From positions 1 to 9,751 of the forward strand of contig DAOUFY010000007.1 of assembly GCA_034429745.1 (NCBI GenBank): DNA of 9,751 nucleotides. The letters are read 5' to 3'. The stretch comes from JBAXBF01 sp034429745 (GTDB taxonomy: Bacteria > Chloroflexota > Anaerolineae > Anaerolineales > DRKV01). A program made the translations under genes and the position numbers. The notes under the pieces were generated by a model. It made no database searches. It had not been told where the DNA came from and saw nothing but the letters and a program-made list of their open reading frames with translations. Shown piece after piece: positions 6,715 to 9,751 of the stretch (position 1 is its first letter; the number at the start of each line of letters is the position of its first letter).

Positions 6715-7055
6715 CAAAACCAATTGACATCAAGCGGGTGAAAAATGAAGGGATAACCTATCCACATCCGCTTGTTGTCATGATTGTTCATCCAAACCCT
6801 TCTTCCATCGTTCGCTATTGCATCATAGCTGGACGAAAAATAGGCAAAGCAGTCAAACGCAATCGGGTAAAAAGAATCATCAAAGCTGCATTATCCGAAA
6901 TTCATCATAAATACACGGAAAACAATTTTTCCACGGGGTGGGATATCCTCTTCATCGCTAGGTCATCATTACTAAGAATAAAAACTCCTCATCTAATACC
7001 AATAATCGAAGATTTGCTGACACAAGCAAAAATATTAATAAAGAACGATGATTAA
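6702..7055 (+). CDS. rnpA: Ribonuclease P protein component
   Basis: This 117-residue basic protein is the protein subunit of RNase P, which helps the catalytic RNA cut 5' leaders from pre-tRNAs. The DIKRVKNEG segment (9-17) corresponds to the family DFxRV region, with Ile10 in place of the usual Phe. GRKIGKAVKRNRVKRIIK (44-61) carries the RNR signature at 53-55. DILFIARS (81-88) matches the late beta strand. The only usable start after the in-frame stop at 6690-6692 is the TTG at 6702, which lies inside rpmH, has no Shine-Dalgarno and gives an N-terminus a few residues shorter than usual. Translation probably depends on ribosomes finishing rpmH. It overlaps yidD by 8 bases at its end. The rpmH-rnpA-yidD order is the standard bacterial one. 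Confidence 0.93.
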   Translation: MEKLTKPIDIKRVKNEGITYPHPLVVMIVHPNPSSIVRYCIIAGRKIGKAVKRNRVKRIIKAALSEIHHKYTENNFSTGWDILFIARSSLLRIKTPHLIPIIEDLLTQAKILIKNDD

Positions 7056-7314
7056 ACCAAATCAAACAAATGTAAAACTCATCAAATTGATCCAAGAGGC
7101 ACCTAAAAAGATCTTGCTGTTATTAATCCGTATATATCAAATGACATTATCAAAGACATTGCCTCCCAATACTTGCCGATTCTACCCAACCTGTTCACAT
7201 TACGGTTATCAAGCTATTGAGAAATATGGGGTATTTAAAGGTTCATTGCTAGCGGTTTGGAGAGTTCTGCGTTGCAACCCATTCAATCCCGGAGGTTATG
7301 ATCCCTTATTATAA
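7048..7314 (+). CDS. yidD: Membrane protein insertion efficiency factor YidD
   Basis: The 88-residue protein has the YidD core: KKILLLLIRIYQ (20-31), NTCRFYPTCSHYGYQAI (41-57) with Cys43 and Cys49, and LRCNPFNPGGYDP (74-86) with Cys76. YidD is a small protein at the inner face of the membrane that helps YidC-dependent insertion. The ATG at 7048 overlaps the rnpA end by 8 bases. About 19 residues precede the place where YidD usually starts; no better start with a ribosome binding site is visible downstream, so the extension may be real. A beta-propeller lipoprotein gene separates it from yidC, 38 bases downstream. Confidence 0.94.
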   Translation: MIKPNQTNVKLIKLIQEAPKKILLLLIRIYQMTLSKTLPPNTCRFYPTCSHYGYQAIEKYGVFKGSLLAVWRVLRCNPFNPGGYDPLL

Positions 7315-7352
7315 AATTTATCCCAATATAATAAACCATTGAGAAAAATACT

Positions 7353-8420
7353 ATGAGAATAAATTTAAAAATATTTTCTTTATTAACCTTCCTTGCTATT
7401 TTCTTATCTTCTTGTTCATCCACAAGTGTTGCTCAAAGTTGGCCAGGTTTGACGATTGACAATAATCGCCAATTACTATATGTAGCTAACCAACACAGTG
7501 TATATGCCGTAAATCTTTCTAATGGCCAGTTAAAATGGCAATTCCCAGAAAAAGAGGATGGCAACAAATTATTCTATGCCGCTCCTTCTTTAACTCCTGA
7601 TGGGCAATTAATTGTTGGTGGTTATGATCATAAACTGTATAGCATTAACCCAGAGAATGGAGAATTGCTTTGGACATTTGAACAAGCTAAGGGCAAATAC
7701 ATCGCTTCTCCATTAGCAACTGAAAAAGCCATTTACGCATCCAATACTGACGAGAATTTATATGCCCTTGATCTCAAAGGCAACCTTCTCTGGACCTTTC
7801 ATACAAAACATGCAATTTGGAGTAAACCAGTTCTTCATAACGGATTGCTATATCTTTCTGCAATGGATAACCATTTATATGCCATAAATCCTGAAAGTGG
7901 CAATTTAGTATGGAGTACTGATATGCAAGGAGCCAGTGTTTCATCTCCTGTCTTTGATTCCGAAGGTAATTTATTTGTAGGTACTTTTGCTAAAGAGATG
8001 ATATCCTTTGATTCAACTGGGAAAATTCGCTGGCGCACCCCTACAGAAGGCTGGATATGGTCAACTCCATTATTAGATGATCAGCAATGCTACTTTGGCG
8101 ATATTTCGGGCAACTTTTACAGCTTGGATAAAAACACTGGAGCAATAAAATGGAAAATCTTTCCTAGCCCGGCACCAATCACTAGTTCACCTGTTATGAA
8201 TAATCAGACAATTTACTTTGCTAATGCTGCCGAAAACCTCTATGCTGTTGATAAAATGGGTAAGGTATTATGGAATGTTCCTTTGGGAGCCCGTGTTCAT
8301 GCAGATTTAATCCTTGCCAACAACACGATTTATGCAGCTACGGATAAAACTGATGTCTTAATTGTCGCACTTTCCCTTGAGGGGCAGCGAAAGTGGACCT
8401 TTTCTCCTCCTAAAAAATAA
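7353..8420 (+). CDS. PQQ-type eight-bladed beta-propeller lipoprotein (BamB-like fold)
   Basis: The 355-residue protein begins with a lipoprotein signal peptide: basic start, hydrophobic core (7-17) and lipobox LSSC with the lipidated Cys at 21. The rest is a beta propeller with eight docking tryptophans in xW motifs at 62, 107, 147, 187, 227, 267, 307 and 348; the middle six are exactly 40 residues apart. Each blade has the pattern (I/L)Y..... LYA(I/L)(N/D)...G...W, typical of PQQ_2/PQQ_3 repeats. Similar folds occur in BamB and in PQQ dehydrogenases, but no enzyme residues are evident, so a scaffold or binding role at the outer face of the membrane is most likely. It lies between yidD and yidC with small gaps on each side, so it is probably cotranscribed with the insertase genes. 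The link to membrane protein insertion is inference. Confidence 0.9.
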   Translation: MRINLKIFSLLTFLAIFLSSCSSTSVAQSWPGLTIDNNRQLLYVANQHSVYAVNLSNGQLKWQFPEKEDGNKLFYAAPSLTPDGQLIVGGYDHKLYSINPENGELLWTFEQAKGKYIASPLATEKAIYASNTDENLYALDLKGNLLWTFHTKHAIWSKPVLHNGLLYLSAMDNHLYAINPESGNLVWSTDMQGASVSSPVFDSEGNLFVGTFAKEMISFDSTGKIRWRTPTEGWIWSTPLLDDQQCYFGDISGNFYSLDKNTGAIKWKIFPSPAPITSSPVMNNQTIYFANAAENLYAVDKMGKVLWNVPLGARVHADLILANNTIYAATDKTDVLIVALSLEGQRKWTFSPPKK

Positions 8421-8472
8421 ATGGCTATCTTTGCTCACTTTTCCAGACAATATAATTGAAGGATAATAAATT

Positions 8473-9237
8473 ATGGATCTATGGAACCTGATTATCGTAC
8501 AACCTATGTTGAACTCCCTACTAGCTATTTATAGCGTATTAGGCTTAAATTTCGGTCTTGCGATTATCATTTTCACTTTTATCATCCGCTTGATCACCCA
8601 TCCTCTTACTGCACAGCAGCAAAAAAGTGCCCAAGCTATGCAGGCAATGCAAAAGTCAAAAGAATGGCAAGAAATCCAAAAAAAGTATAAAAACGATCGC
8701 GACAAACTCGCCCAAGAACAGATGCGACTATATAAAGAACTTGGAGTGAATCCTTTTGGTTCATGTTTGCCGATGTTGATCCAATTTCCAATCATCATCG
8801 GTTTATATCAAAGCATCATGCACGCTTTAGCTAACACTCCAACCCAATTATTGGATCTATCCAAATATATCTATCCATTTTTCCCAAATGCGGAAAAGCT
8901 GATTCCTCTAAATCCTCATTTTTTATGGATGAATTTAGGAGAGCCGGAAAGATTGTATGTCTTTGGAGTTGGCATTCCAGTATTGGCTATATTAGTAATG
9001 ATAACCACTTATCTTCAATCTAAAGTAATGACTCCTCCCTCTATGGATAGCAATGATCAAAGCGCTCAAATGACGCGTATGATGAATATTTATATGCCTC
9101 TTATGCTTGGTTTTTTTGCTTATCAATTCTCTGCCGGCTTAGCAGTATATTTCGTTGCTAGTAATGTCTTTTCCATTTTTCAATATGCACTTTTAGGTAA
9201 AATAGAATGGCGTAAGATTTTATCTTTTGGGAAATAA
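8473..9237 (+). CDS. yidC: Membrane protein insertase YidC/Oxa1 family
   Basis: This 254-residue protein has the five-helix YidC core without the large extracytoplasmic domain of Gram-negative enzymes and without a lipoprotein signal. After an amphipathic start (1-24), hydrophobic helices lie at about 27-45, 95-118, 163-183, 205-222 and 223-243. Arg39 in FIIRLITHPL is the conserved hydrophilic-groove arginine. A charged cytoplasmic hairpin (46-92) rich in Gln and Lys follows, then LGVNPFGSCLPMLIQFPI (90-107). It inserts and folds membrane proteins alone or with SecYEG. The C-terminal tail after the last helix is short. AAGGA about 10 bases before the ATG supports the start. It is preceded by the propeller lipoprotein and followed by jag after 43 bases, the usual yidC-jag pairing. 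Confidence 0.96.
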   Translation: MDLWNLIIVQPMLNSLLAIYSVLGLNFGLAIIIFTFIIRLITHPLTAQQQKSAQAMQAMQKSKEWQEIQKKYKNDRDKLAQEQMRLYKELGVNPFGSCLPMLIQFPIIIGLYQSIMHALANTPTQLLDLSKYIYPFFPNAEKLIPLNPHFLWMNLGEPERLYVFGVGIPVLAILVMITTYLQSKVMTPPSMDSNDQSAQMTRMMNIYMPLMLGFFAYQFSAGLAVYFVASNVFSIFQYALLGKIEWRKILSFGK

Positions 9238-9280
9238 ATGAAATTTATAAAAATTCATAATATGCGGGATGAAAAGTGAT

Positions 9281-9751
9281 ATGAACGATGAACAACCGAC
9301 CCCTACCATAGAAATTATTGCTCCTACAATTGATGAAGCTATTGAAAAAGGCTTAAATGAACTGAATTTATCACGCGAAGCCGTTGAAATAGAAATTCTT
9401 GATAAAGGCTCACGCGGGTTCTTAGGCGTAGGTGCTCGCCAAGCGAGAATTCGGTTAAGTGTAAAAAAACCAATAACAAGCTCCACCTCAATTGCGCCTT
9501 CCTCAAGAGATTCTTCTTCAATAACTATTCCCCAGGAAGATCAACAAACTGAAGATACACAAGAAGATACAGAAAATCTTATCTGGAGTGATGAATTTGT
9601 AACCAATGAAAAAGAATTATTAAAAGAAACCACTACCATTCTAGAAACGTTATTAAAACATTTAAAAATCAGAGCGTTTATTAAAGCCTCAATCAAAGAA
9701 AAAGCATCCGAAATCAATCATTTTCTATCCATTCCCTTTCCAACAAAAAAA
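9281..9751 (+). CDS. jag: Jag/KhpB (EloR-type) RNA-binding protein, 3' end cut off by the window edge
   Basis: The 157 visible codons are open to the window end. Residues 9-60 form the Jag_N domain (EIIAPTIDEAIEKGLNEL, then LDKGSRGFLGVGARQARIRL). An acidic, Ser/Thr/Gln-rich linker follows (about 64-105). The start of the KH domain is seen from about 112 (ELLKETTTILETLLKHL); the KH core and the R3H domain should lie beyond the edge. Relatives bind RNA and affect cell elongation and division in Gram-positive bacteria, and the gene usually follows yidC as here. The start is ambiguous: an in-frame ATG at 9269 would add four residues, and neither start has a strong Shine-Dalgarno; 9281 has GGATG about 10 bases upstream. 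Confidence 0.92.
   Translation, partial: MNDEQPTPTIEIIAPTIDEAIEKGLNELNLSREAVEIEILDKGSRGFLGVGARQARIRLSVKKPITSSTSIAPSSRDSSSITIPQEDQQTEDTQEDTENLIWSDEFVTNEKELLKETTTILETLLKHLKIRAFIKASIKEKASEINHFLSIPFPTKK

Noticed and set aside
6758..6766. DnaA-box-like sequence CTATCCACA
   Set aside because: One mismatch to TTATCCACA, single copy, and inside the rnpA coding sequence. No second box nearby, so no case for an origin.
7327..7332. TATAAT upstream of the propeller lipoprotein gene
   Set aside because: No -35 hexamer at 16-18 bases spacing, and such sequences are common in AT-rich gaps. Not enough to call a promoter.
8431..8456. TTGCTC and TATAAT upstream of yidC
   Set aside because: The spacer is only 14 bases, too short for a normal sigma70 promoter. 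yidC may still have a weak internal promoter but I cannot support it.
9220..9521. Minus-strand open frames over the start of jag
   Set aside because: They overlap the Jag_N domain coding sequence on the opposite strand and show no recognisable protein features.

Overview
The window is AT-rich bacterial DNA with two back-to-back transcription units that share a 29-base divergent promoter region near 4457-4485. The lineage cannot be proved from the sequence. My best guess is Chloroflexota, class Anaerolineae or a relative. It rests on the gene order HAD nucleotidase / S41 protease / rpmH / rnpA / yidD / beta-propeller lipoprotein / yidC / jag, on the short YidC without a large extracytoplasmic domain, and on the sequence flavour of the glycosyltransferases. 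This is recall plus inference, not a search result.

Minus strand, 4456 down to 1: five genes in one tightly packed operon. In transcription order they are a left-handed beta-helix (serine acetyltransferase-like) O-acetyltransferase, a GT4-type glycosyltransferase, an FkbM-family SAM-dependent methyltransferase, a second GT4-like glycosyltransferase, and a third one cut by the left window edge. Neighbouring genes overlap by 4, 8 and 4 bases, and the last pair is separated by 7 bases, so translational coupling is likely. Three sugar transferases, one acetylating enzyme and one methylating enzyme together point to assembly and decoration of a surface glycan, exopolysaccharide or glycolipid. The sugars and acceptor cannot be read from the sequence.

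Plus strand, 4486 to the right edge: a HAD-family hydrolase of the pyrimidine 5'-nucleotidase type, then a membrane-anchored S41 (C-terminal processing) protease with a PDZ domain. A good sigma70-type promoter (6475-6503) then opens the conserved cluster rpmH (ribosomal protein L34), rnpA (RNase P protein), yidD, an eight-bladed PQQ-type beta-propeller lipoprotein, yidC (membrane insertase) and the start of jag (KH/R3H RNA-binding protein), which runs off the right edge. dnaA, which often lies upstream of rpmH, is absent there, and I see no cluster of DnaA boxes.

No mobile element, CRISPR array, tRNA, rRNA, convincing terminator hairpin or gene-free stretch above 300 bases was seen. I found no clearly new system. 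The points most worth checking are the lipoprotein propeller between yidD and yidC, the rpmH/rnpA junction (TTG start, no Shine-Dalgarno, A7 run in the right place for a -1 shift), the symmetric divergent promoter with a possibly leaderless HAD mRNA, and a glycosyltransferase lacking both glutamates of the usual EX7E motif.
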